Origin: Lachnospiraceae bacterium
Lineage (GTDB): Bacteria; Bacillota; Clostridia; Lachnospirales; Lachnospiraceae
Reading direction: 5' to 3'
Assembly: GCA_003520205.1 (NCBI GenBank)
Contig: DOVG01000025.1
Span: 1 to 6,351, forward strand
DNA: 6,351 nt
Positions 1-6,351 of this stretch are shown here, one piece after another; within the stretch, counting starts at the first letter, position 1, and each line of letters opens with the position of its first letter. Made by a program: the position numbers and the translations under genes. Under the pieces are notes generated by a model. That model was not told the DNA's origin. It made no database searches and worked only from the letters and a program-made list of their open reading frames with translations.

Positions 1-918
1 TGTGAGACTATAGGAATGGATAAAATACAGTTTCAGAATTCTGGAGCTGAAGCAAATGAAGCCATGATAAAGCTTGCGAGAAAATATGGAAATGAGAAGA
101 AGGGACCTGGTAAGAATGTAATTCTTACAGCATATAATTCATTTCATGGAAGAACACTTGCAACCTTAAGTGCAACTGGACAGCCCGGAAGTGCTATTCA
201 TAAAGGTTTTGAACCACTTGTAGAGGGATTCAGATATGCTGAATTTAATAATCTCAAATCTTTCGAAGATGCTGTTACAGATGATGTAGTTGCTATAATG
301 GTAGAACCTGTACAGGGCGAAGGTGGTGTATATCCAGCTACCAGGGAATTCCTTCAGGGACTTAGAAAGCTTTGTGACGATAAGAAGCTTCTTCTTCTCC
401 TTGATGAAGTACAGACAGGATGGGGAAGAACAGGAGCTGTAATGTCATACATGAATTATGACATAAAGCCTGATGCAGTTACAATGGCTAAAGCTATGGG
501 GGGTGGTATGCCTATTGCTGCTATGTGTGCAACAAATGAAGCTATGCAATCTCTGAGTGCCGGTTCTCATGGAACAACCTTTGGTGGTAATCCAGTATGC
601 TGCGCTGCGTCATATGCTGCTGTAAGCGAAATAATAGATAAGAATCTTTCTGAAAATGCAAAAGAAATGGGCGCTTATTTCTCTGATAAACTGAGAAAAC
701 TTCCTCATGTATCTGAAGTTCGTGGAATGGGACTACTTGTTGGACTTGTTCTGGATGGAGACTTTGCAGCAGAAGTTAAGCATGATGCTTTTGACAGAAA
801 GCTTCTTATGTCTGTTGTAAAACCTAATGTTATAAGAATGGTTCCACCACTTATAGTTACAAAGGAAGAGATAGATATGGCTTGTGAGATAATTGGTTCA
901 ATACTAAGTGAACTTTAA
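1..918 (+). CDS. argD: Acetylornithine aminotransferase (class III PLP aminotransferase), 5'-truncated by window edge
   Basis: Cytosolic PLP enzyme, most likely catalysing the transamination of N-acetylglutamate semialdehyde to N-acetylornithine in arginine synthesis. The frame is open from base 1 (C-E-T-I-G-M...), so the ATG at 16 is internal, not the start; 305 codons are visible against about 400 in the family, so roughly 90 N-terminal residues are missing. Seen in order: SGAEANE (PLP phosphate-binding region), FHGRT, EPVQGEGGV, DEVQTGWGRTG (Asp and Gln that contact the pyridine ring), the Schiff-base lysine in MAKAMGGGMP (codon 490-492), then HGTTFGGNP, typical of ArgD. The C-terminal domain ends normally at TAA 916-918. 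Related class III enzymes (ornithine, 4-aminobutyrate or succinylornithine aminotransferases) share these motifs; length and TFGGNP favour ArgD, but no other arg gene is in the window to confirm it. It is followed by an aminopeptidase gene after 31 bp. Confidence 0.8.
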   Translation, partial: CETIGMDKIQFQNSGAEANEAMIKLARKYGNEKKGPGKNVILTAYNSFHGRTLATLSATGQPGSAIHKGFEPLVEGFRYAEFNNLKSFEDAVTDDVVAIMVEPVQGEGGVYPATREFLQGLRKLCDDKKLLLLLDEVQTGWGRTGAVMSYMNYDIKPDAVTMAKAMGGGMPIAAMCATNEAMQSLSAGSHGTTFGGNPVCCAASYAAVSEIIDKNLSENAKEMGAYFSDKLRKLPHVSEVRGMGLLVGLVLDGDFAAEVKHDAFDRKLLMSVVKPNVIRMVPPLIVTKEEIDMACEIIGSILSEL

Positions 919-934
919 TTATACAGGATTTAAT

Positions 935-943
935 AGGAAGGTG
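935..943 (+). promoter_or_regulatory. Ribosome binding site for the M18 aminopeptidase
   Basis: AGGAAGGTG is a strong purine-rich Shine-Dalgarno sequence lying 6 bases before the ATG at 950. It decides the start: the same frame is also open from a GTG at 908 inside the argD 3' end, but that would place the ribosome binding site within the coding region and add 14 residues that do not resemble the family N-terminus. Confidence 0.8.
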
Positions 944-949
944 ACTAAA

Positions 950-2350
950 ATGGAACGTAAAAATGCCTGGAAAACATATTCAAAAAATGATGATAAGAAA
1001 ATAGAGGAGCTTGCAGAAGGATATAAGGATTATCTCTTCAAGGGTAAGACAGAGAGAGAAGGAACAAAATATATTATAGAAAAGGCTAAAAAGGCAGGAT
1101 ATATCTCTCTGGATGAAGCTATTAAAAAGGGCAAGATTAAGCCTCATGATAAGATATATGCTGTATGCATGGGAAAAACTGTAGCTCTTTTCAATATCGG
1201 AAAAGATAATCTCGAGAAAGGTATGAATATACTTGGGGCTCACCTGGATTCCCCACGTCTTGATGTGAAGCAGAATCCTCTGTATGAAAATAGTGAGCTT
1301 GCTTATCTTGATACTCACTATTACGGAGGAATTAAAAAATATCAGTGGGTTACACTTCCTCTTGCTATACATGGGGTTGTTGCTAAGACTGATGGTTCAG
1401 TGGTAGATGTTGTTATAGGTGAGGATGATACAGACCCTGTATTTTGTGTGACAGATATACTTATTCATCTTGCTCAGAACCAGATGAATAAGAAGGCGAG
1501 TGTTGCAGTTGAGGGAGAAAATCTGGATCTCCTTATAGCTTCCAGACCTATAAAGCTTAAGAAAGATGATAAAGAAAATAAGGACGAAAAGAACCTTGTT
1601 AAGAAGAACGTACTTGGCATACTTAAAAAGAAATATAATATTGAGGAAGAGGACTTTATGTCTGCTGAGCTTGAGATAGTTCCGGCTGGTAAACCAAGGG
1701 ATATGGGAATTGACAGTTCCATGATTCTTGCTTATGGACAGGACGATAAGGTGTGCGCATATACATCCCTTATAGCCCAGTTAAATGTAAAAAGTCCGAA
1801 TAAAACATCATGTACGCTTTTGGTAGATAAAGAGGAGATTGGCTCAGTAGGAGCAACAGGAATGCAGTCAAAATTCTTTGAAAACTGTGTTGCTGAGATC
1901 CTTGAACTTGCAGGATATAATAGTAGTCTTTCTCTTAGAAGATGTCTTGCAAATTCATGCATGCTTTCTTCTGATGTAAGTGCCGGTTATGATCCTTTAT
2001 ATTCCAGTTGTTTTGAAGCTAAAAATGCTGCTTTTCTTGGACGTGGCATGGTATTTAATAAATTTACAGGTGCCAGAGGAAAGTCAGGTTCTAATGATGC
2101 AAATGCAGAATATATCGGTAAGATACGTGGTATCTTAGAAAAAAATAAAGTTTATTATCAAACCGCAGAACTTGGTAAAGTAGATGAGGGAGGCGGTGGA
2201 ACAATTGCCTACATACTTTCTCTTTATGGCATGGAGGTAATTGATTGTGGAGTCGCTGTGCTGAATATGCACGCACCATGGGAGGTAACCTCAAAGGCAG
2301 ATTTATATGAGACCGAAAAAGGTTATGAGGCATTTCTGACTGAGGCATAA
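950..2350 (+). CDS. apeA: M18-family zinc aminopeptidase (aminopeptidase I type)
   Basis: A complete 466-residue cytosolic metallo-aminopeptidase of the M18 family (LAP4/aminopeptidase I group), removing N-terminal residues from peptides; the length matches bacterial M18 aminopeptidase 1 proteins. Starts at the ATG following AGGAAGGTG. Expected dinuclear-zinc residues can be placed by comparison with the family: H98 and D100 in GAHLDSPRLD, D276 in AYGQDDKVCAYTS (probable bridging Asp), general base E295 and ligand E296 in VDKEEIGSVG, D342 in SSDVSAGYDP, and H441 in LNMHAPWEV. Other conserved stretches are HYYGGIKKYQW (from residue 123), GRGMVFNKFTG and KVDEGGGGT. A lysine/acid-rich stretch at about 203-236 corresponds to a variable linker in this group, not an obvious insertion. 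No signal peptide. All catalytic residues are present, so it should be active. The preferred N-terminal residue cannot be read off. The gene symbol follows Clostridium naming and is less certain than the family. The next gene starts 6 bp downstream, so co-transcription is likely. Confidence 0.93.
   Translation: MERKNAWKTYSKNDDKKIEELAEGYKDYLFKGKTEREGTKYIIEKAKKAGYISLDEAIKKGKIKPHDKIYAVCMGKTVALFNIGKDNLEKGMNILGAHLDSPRLDVKQNPLYENSELAYLDTHYYGGIKKYQWVTLPLAIHGVVAKTDGSVVDVVIGEDDTDPVFCVTDILIHLAQNQMNKKASVAVEGENLDLLIASRPIKLKKDDKENKDEKNLVKKNVLGILKKKYNIEEEDFMSAELEIVPAGKPRDMGIDSSMILAYGQDDKVCAYTSLIAQLNVKSPNKTSCTLLVDKEEIGSVGATGMQSKFFENCVAEILELAGYNSSLSLRRCLANSCMLSSDVSAGYDPLYSSCFEAKNAAFLGRGMVFNKFTGARGKSGSNDANAEYIGKIRGILEKNKVYYQTAELGKVDEGGGGTIAYILSLYGMEVIDCGVAVLNMHAPWEVTSKADLYETEKGYEAFLTEA
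2342..2345 (+). promoter_or_regulatory. Weak ribosome binding site for the sensor gene
   Basis: GAGG within the last codons of the aminopeptidase gene lies 11 bases before the ATG at 2357, longer than ideal spacing. An in-frame TAA at 2351-2353 sits just upstream of that ATG, so the start cannot be farther left; the next in-frame ATG (2399) would cut into the signal/anchor segment. The weak site and the 6-bp gap to the preceding stop codon suggest translation may depend on coupling to the aminopeptidase gene. Confidence 0.45.
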
Positions 2351-2356
2351 TAATTC

Positions 2357-5300
2357 ATGATATTAAACCGTAGAAAGTGCTTATATATCTTACTTGCAAT
2401 GGCATGTGTTTTCGCATGCCTTTTTGGCGTTAAAGAAAGTGATACGGTAAAAGCAGAAGAATTGAATTCTGATTATATGCAGACTATATATGATCAGAAC
2501 AGTGGTCTGGGAAGCTCTGAAATAAATGCTCTATGTCAGACTTCATCAGGATATATATGGATAGGTACTGATAGTGGTCTTTACAGATATAATGGTTCCG
2601 AATTTAAACTGTATAATCTCTGGGATACTGAGAAACAGGATGTTTATTCTATAAATTCAATATTTCAGGACAGAAGTGGTGTTATCTGGGTAGGTACCAA
2701 TAATTACGGACTTTTCTATATAAAGGATGGAGAAGTTACACATTTTACTAATGATTACTATAATGGAATAAAAACAGTAAATGATATATGTCAGTCAGAA
2801 GACGGACTCATATATGTGGCTACTGCATATGGCCTATATACCTATGATGGTACATCTCAGAACCTGACACGAATAGAATCACTTGCTAAAAAAACTGTTC
2901 AGAGACTTACATATACAAAGCATAAGCTTTGGGGTATCTATAATGGAAACAGTCTTTTTTCGGTTGATTATAATGGGAAGATTCATGAATCAACTACAGA
3001 AATGCTTTCTGAAGAGGAAATATCTACTATTTCAAGTGATGATAACGGAAGGATATATATAGGAACTGTAGGAAACGATGTTATAAGCCTCAGCAGCTGG
3101 GATTCATTTGAAGTATTTCATTCTACTTATGCCGGAATAAATGATATATGCATGGTAAATGGACGTCTGTATGTCTGTACAGATAATGGAATAGGTTATT
3201 TTAATTCTGACAAATCCTTTATAAGTGTTAATGGATTACATATAAGTAATTATATAAATGATATGATTGTGGATTATGAAGGTAATTTCTGGTTTGCATC
3301 AAAGCGTTCAGGTATACTTTATATGTCCAGAAGCAAGTTTTCTTATATGAATCAGAAGTTCAAGCTTGAGGATAAGCTGACTAACTGTGTCTACAGACAC
3401 CATAACAATACATATATAGGTACTGATGAAGGACTTATTATTATTGATAGTAATGGCGCTAAGGTATCGAATGAAGTGACAGAATATCTAAAGGGAATAT
3501 CCATCAGAGATATAAAGTCTGATAGTATGGGTAATCTCTGGATTGCTACTTATAGAAGATATGGTGTTATTAAGCTTACCGGAAATGGAGATATTATTCC
3601 ATTTAGTAAGAATAAAGGTCTTATCAGTAATTTTATAAATTGTCTCTATATATGTAAAGATGACAGTATTGCTGTTGGTACCGAAGATGGCATAAGTATC
3701 ATTTCTCCGGATGGTGTGATAAGTAAAAGCTACGATTATACTTCGGGGCTTTATTATCCTAATATCCTGAGTATATGTCAGGATACAGATGGAAGGCTGT
3801 ATGCTGGTTCAGATGGTGGCGGTCTTTATATTATAGATAATGATGATATCAAAACATATAATGATAAGGATGGACTTACTTCTAATGTGATTACATCACT
3901 TTTTCTAGGTAAGCAGGGGTTATGGATAGGTACTAATAATGGATTATCTTTCTATAACAGTACCTTTAGAGCAATAAGCAATATAGACTATTCAAATAGT
4001 ATTTTCAGTATTCTTCAAAAAAATGATGATATATATTTAATCGGTTCCAAGGGAATTCTTACTACGACTGAGGATGAACTTCTTGGTACCGCTCCTATTG
4101 TAAACAGATATCTGTCCACCGGAGATGGTATAGACAGTCCGATTACTCCTAATTCAAATAGTATTATTGGAGATGATAATATTATATATATCTGTACAAG
4201 TAAAGGCATAGTTACATTTAATCCGGCTATGATATATATAAATAAGATTCCTCCGAAGATAAATGTTACGGATGTTATCATTGATGGTAAAACACAGCAT
4301 TTCAATGAGGCAGGTAATTCGATTTCTATCCCTTCTGATACTCAGAGGGTAGAGATTTATTTTGGTGTGCTTAGCTTTCAGAATAGAGAAAATATCAAAG
4401 TTACCTATCAGCTGGTGGGATTTGATAATGAACCTCAGGTTCTATCTGGAACAGATAATCTTCAGGCTGTATATACTAATCTTGATGGTGGAAGTTATGT
4501 ATTTAATGTAAGCGCATCTAATGGAGATGGTGCTGCGAGCGAGGATGTTTCTTCATTTACGATAAATAAACAGGAGGGATTTTTTGAGAATAAGTTCATA
4601 AGAGGCGGTATCATGTTTATGATCATACTTCTTGTACTTATCGCAACCTGTACGACTATAAGTTTAAGGAAAAAATTCCTTGGTAAGAATAAAGAGCTTG
4701 AGAATCTGTCCAAAGAACATGAGGATGCTATAAAAAGTAATACAGCAAAGACAGACTACCTGGCTAATATGAGTAATGAAATCAAGCTTCCTATAAATGC
4801 AATGATCAGTAAGGCTAATACAATGATAAAGGAAGGAAGTGTAGATGAGGGGACAGCTAACGAACTTAAGGCTATCATTGAAAAAGGAGAGGATGTAATT
4901 GGTAAAGTAGATGAAACTATTCTTCTTGCCAGACTTGAATCAGGGGCTGAAACACCTCTTAGTGAGCCATATTCTATAACAACTCTTATTTGTGATATCT
5001 CAGATAACATGCTTAATAAGCTTTCAGATCAGCCTATTAAATTTATAGTTGATCTGGGTGAAAATATTCCTGATATACTTATAGGTGATTTTGATAAGAT
5101 CAAGAATACTCTGAGTATAGTGCTGGATAATGCGCTGAAGTATACAAAGGAAGGCTCCATAACTCTTTCTGTTGATTGTTATGATTTTAATGTTGAAGAA
5201 GGTGTTATTCCGGATAATAAAATAAATATGATATTCAGTATCTCTGATACCGGAACCGGAATCAGTGAAGAGAGACTTGAACACCTTTTTGAGATATATT

Positions 5301-6351
5301 ATATCGATGAAACCAAAAAGTCAGTAATGAATACTGGTAATGGTATAAGCCTTTCAATAGCTAAAAAGCTTGCAGAACTTCAGGGTGGAGATATAGAGGT
5401 TGAAAGCATGGTTGGCGCCGGTTCTACATTCACTATCTCGGTTATGCAGAAGAAATATGTTGAAGGTGGAGCTGTTATACCGCTAAATGAGAATACTATC
5501 GAAAGAGTATCCAGAGAAGAAGCTGAGAAGATGTGGGCTCCTGATCTTAGAATACTTCTTGTAGATGATGTTGAAATCAGCAGAAATGTAGCGATGGATG
5601 TAATGCGTGCTCTTGATATAAGAGTGGATACTGCGGGCAGCGGACTTAGTGCTATAGATATGGTCATGAATAATGATTATGATATGGTCTTTATGGATAT
5701 CGTTATGCCTGTTATGAATGGTATAGATGCACTTAAGGAGATAAGGGAACTGTCTGATGAGAAGTTCCGTAATCTTCCTGTTATTGCCATGTCTGAAGAC
5801 GCTATAGGAAAAAACAGGCAGGAACTTATGGATGAAGGCTTCTCAGATATAGTTCTTAAACCTTTTGATATAACTGTTTTTGCAGGAATAATAGTAAGAT
5901 TTGCAGACAAAGAAAAAATCAAATACAGAACGAATGACGTTACTCAATATATCACTGATTCGAGATACAGTGAAGGACTTAAGAAGCTGGAGGATTTCTT
6001 TGATGTAGTTACTACTCTGGAGAAAATCGGCGGAAGTATTGATGTATATAACAGAATATTAAGTACATTTTACAATCAGAATAAAGACTCCGGAAATGAT
6101 CTGAATTTCAGATTTAAGAATGATTATCGAGGATTCAGAAACAAACTTCATAATATCAGGACCGGATGTCAGAATATAGGTGCAGTTGAAGCATCTGAAA
6201 TTGCGCTAAGAATGGAAAATGCTGTAAACCTTGGTAACAGGACTTATGTTCGTGATAATCTAGGTCTTATGATAGACTGTCTTACTGTTATTAATCAGTA
6301 TATTAGTGAATATCTTGACTTTGTAAATAGTGTCAAGGGTATAAGCGATGT
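2357..6351 (+). CDS. Propeller-type hybrid sensor kinase (HTCS-like) with receiver and Hpt domains; H-box His replaced by Asn; 3' end outside window
   Basis: A membrane hybrid two-component sensor, open for 1331 codons without a stop to the window edge. Domains in order: positively charged N-terminus (NRRK) and hydrophobic stretch at 8-25, with a plausible signal peptidase site at V-K-A after residue 33; about 14 propeller blades at 50-625 (Reg_prop type, for example WIGTDSGL); Y_Y_Y domain at about 630-735 with Y684, Y706 and Y714 in YTNLDGGSY; membrane span at about 750-770 followed by RKK and a helical linker; HisKA-like dimerisation region at about 797-868; HATPase at about 890-1032; receiver at about 1066-1185; Hpt at about 1216-1315. 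The ligand-binding part should be outside the cell and the kinase, receiver and Hpt inside. Oddity: the H-box is MSNEIKLP, with N807 where the phospho-accepting His belongs. No DNA-binding domain is seen in the visible part, so output probably goes to a separate response regulator or to a domain beyond the edge. The ligand is unknown; relatives in Bacteroides sense glycans. The family call is firm, the signalling mechanism open. Confidence 0.93.
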   Translation, partial: MILNRRKCLYILLAMACVFACLFGVKESDTVKAEELNSDYMQTIYDQNSGLGSSEINALCQTSSGYIWIGTDSGLYRYNGSEFKLYNLWDTEKQDVYSINSIFQDRSGVIWVGTNNYGLFYIKDGEVTHFTNDYYNGIKTVNDICQSEDGLIYVATAYGLYTYDGTSQNLTRIESLAKKTVQRLTYTKHKLWGIYNGNSLFSVDYNGKIHESTTEMLSEEEISTISSDDNGRIYIGTVGNDVISLSSWDSFEVFHSTYAGINDICMVNGRLYVCTDNGIGYFNSDKSFISVNGLHISNYINDMIVDYEGNFWFASKRSGILYMSRSKFSYMNQKFKLEDKLTNCVYRHHNNTYIGTDEGLIIIDSNGAKVSNEVTEYLKGISIRDIKSDSMGNLWIATYRRYGVIKLTGNGDIIPFSKNKGLISNFINCLYICKDDSIAVGTEDGISIISPDGVISKSYDYTSGLYYPNILSICQDTDGRLYAGSDGGGLYIIDNDDIKTYNDKDGLTSNVITSLFLGKQGLWIGTNNGLSFYNSTFRAISNIDYSNSIFSILQKNDDIYLIGSKGILTTTEDELLGTAPIVNRYLSTGDGIDSPITPNSNSIIGDDNIIYICTSKGIVTFNPAMIYINKIPPKINVTDVIIDGKTQHFNEAGNSISIPSDTQRVEIYFGVLSFQNRENIKVTYQLVGFDNEPQVLSGTDNLQAVYTNLDGGSYVFNVSASNGDGAASEDVSSFTINKQEGFFENKFIRGGIMFMIILLVLIATCTTISLRKKFLGKNKELENLSKEHEDAIKSNTAKTDYLANMSNEIKLPINAMISKANTMIKEGSVDEGTANELKAIIEKGEDVIGKVDETILLARLESGAETPLSEPYSITTLICDISDNMLNKLSDQPIKFIVDLGENIPDILIGDFDKIKNTLSIVLDNALKYTKEGSITLSVDCYDFNVEEGVIPDNKINMIFSISDTGTGISEERLEHLFEIYYIDETKKSVMNTGNGISLSIAKKLAELQGGDIEVESMVGAGSTFTISVMQKKYVEGGAVIPLNENTIERVSREEAEKMWAPDLRILLVDDVEISRNVAMDVMRALDIRVDTAGSGLSAIDMVMNNDYDMVFMDIVMPVMNGIDALKEIRELSDEKFRNLPVIAMSEDAIGKNRQELMDEGFSDIVLKPFDITVFAGIIVRFADKEKIKYRTNDVTQYITDSRYSEGLKKLEDFFDVVTTLEKIGGSIDVYNRILSTFYNQNKDSGNDLNFRFKNDYRGFRNKLHNIRTGCQNIGAVEASEIALRMENAVNLGNRTYVRDNLGLMIDCLTVINQYISEYLDFVNSVKGISD
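2504..4231 (+). repeat. About 14 degenerate beta-propeller blade repeats (period ~41 codons) in the sensor ectodomain
   Basis: The pattern 'I/V-N-x-I ... D-x-x-G-x-(I/L)-(W/Y)-(I/V)-(G/A)-(T/S)-x-x-G-(L/I)' recurs. The W/Y position falls near residues 68, 111, 153, 192, 234, 272, 312, 353, 395, 439, 482, 523, 561 and 611; spacings are 38-44 residues except the last (50). Trp is kept at 68, 111, 192, 312, 395 and 523, and is replaced by Tyr or a small/aliphatic residue elsewhere. Fourteen blades fit two stacked seven-bladed propellers, the known ectodomain of HTCS sensors. At DNA level only short stretches are identical: TGGATAGGTACT occurs at 2558-2569 and at 3923-3934. This is an old protein repeat, not a recent tandem duplication. 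Confidence 0.85.
4745..5452 (+). other. Histidine-kinase core (HisKA-like plus HATPase) with altered H-box
   Basis: The dimerisation region begins KTDYLANMSNEIKLPINAM. In active hybrid kinases this stretch reads close to K-x-x-F-L-A-x-M-S-H-E-I-R-T-P, so N807 (AAT, 4775-4777) occupies the phospho-histidine position while E808 and P812 are kept. The ATP-binding domain keeps the key N-box Asn (N925 in LDNALKYT), the G1 box DTGTGI (D964, G966, G968) and an F-box-like LFEIYY (about 977-982). The first N-box Asn is Ile (I921), and the G2 box reads GNGISLSI (994-1001) where GTGLGLSI is usual. It looks folded and probably able to bind ATP, but not able to autophosphorylate at the normal site. Confidence 0.85.
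5552..5911 (+). other. Receiver (REC) domain of the hybrid sensor
   Basis: Residues about 1066-1185. It begins RILLVDDVEIS with the Mg-binding acidic pair D1070/D1071, has the phospho-acceptor D1114 in FMDIVMPVMNG, the switch hydroxyl residue S1146 in VIAMSED and the conserved K1168 in VLKPFD. All catalytic positions are present, so it should be able to accept a phosphoryl group from a His donor. Confidence 0.92.
6002..6301 (+). other. Hpt (histidine phosphotransfer) domain of the hybrid sensor
   Basis: Residues about 1216-1315, about 30 residues after the receiver. The stretch KIGGSIDVYNRILSTFY resembles the first Hpt helices, and KLHNIRTGCQNIGA matches the phospho-acceptor helix (usual form H-x-L-K-G-x-x-x-x-I-G-A), placing the phospho-histidine at H1265 (CAT, 6149-6151). 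The Lys is Arg and the Gly is Thr, both tolerable variations. The following ALRMENA helix fits the fold. The reading frame continues past the domain to the window edge. Confidence 0.8.

Noticed and set aside
908..949. GTG start at 908 for the aminopeptidase, overlapping the argD 3' end
   Set aside because: A strong AGGAAGGTG site at 935-943 lies 6 bases before ATG 950, and the extra 14 residues do not look like the family N-terminus.
919..949. Terminator or attenuator between argD and the aminopeptidase gene
   Set aside because: The 31-bp gap shows no inverted repeat or T-run; it holds only the ribosome binding site.
2238..2275. Possible internal promoter (TTGATT ... AATATG) ahead of the sensor gene
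   Set aside because: The -10 match is poor and the segment is conserved aminopeptidase coding sequence; in AT-rich DNA such matches are expected by chance.
980..2348. Four minus-strand open frames (980-1372, 1474-1722, 1732-1962, 2091-2348)
   Set aside because: They lie opposite a convincing M18 aminopeptidase gene, have no recognisable domains, and show the Ser/Leu/Phe-rich makeup expected of antisense shadows.
2402..2425. Lipobox in the sensor N-terminus (cysteines at residues 17 and 21)
   Set aside because: The residues before each Cys (A-M-A-C, V-F-A-C) do not fit the L-A/S-G/A-C pattern well; a plain signal/anchor with V-K-A cleavage fits better.
2504..4231. Recent tandem DNA duplication or CRISPR-like array in the sensor ectodomain
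   Set aside because: The ~123-bp period is clear only at protein level; DNA identity between units is limited to about a dozen bases, and the frame is continuous coding sequence.
4015..5922. Six minus-strand open frames opposite the sensor gene
   Set aside because: They are fully contained within the continuous, domain-rich + strand sensor frame, with low-complexity Ser/Ile/Leu composition; antisense shadows.

Overview
The window is AT-rich and tightly packed, with all genes on the + strand. It most resembles a low-GC Firmicute, plausibly a Lachnospiraceae/Clostridia gut or rumen anaerobe. That assignment is an inference from base composition, the AGA/ATA-rich codon use, strong purine-rich ribosome binding sites and the protein types; nothing in the sequence fixes the taxon.

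Layout: (1) 1-918 is the 3' part of a class III PLP aminotransferase, most likely acetylornithine aminotransferase (argD); its first ~90 codons lie left of the window. (2) After a 31-bp gap with a clear ribosome binding site comes a complete M18-family zinc aminopeptidase, 950-2350. (3) Only 6 bp later a very large sensor protein begins at 2357 and stays open to the right edge (1331 codons visible). It has an N-terminal signal/anchor, about 14 beta-propeller blades of the two-component-regulator type (probably two seven-bladed propellers), a Y_Y_Y domain, one membrane span, a histidine-kinase core, a receiver domain and an Hpt domain. This is the hybrid two-component (HTCS) plan known from Bacteroides, but with an Hpt where many HTCS proteins carry an AraC-type DNA-binding domain.

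Main point of interest: the H-box of the kinase core reads M-S-N-E-I-K-L-P, so the expected phospho-accepting histidine is asparagine (N807), while the ATP-binding domain is largely preserved and the receiver (D1114) and Hpt (H1265) keep their phospho-acceptors. The protein may therefore signal without ordinary H-box autophosphorylation, for example by CheA-like phosphorylation of the Hpt, by acting as a phosphorelay scaffold for another kinase, or by allostery.

Working together: the short gaps and absence of a visible terminator suggest at least the aminopeptidase and the sensor are co-transcribed. An amino-acid/peptide theme (arginine biosynthesis, peptide trimming) is suggestive, but the sensor's ligand cannot be read from the sequence; double-propeller sensors of this class often detect oligosaccharides. 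No tRNA, rRNA, mobile element, CRISPR array or long intergenic region was seen.
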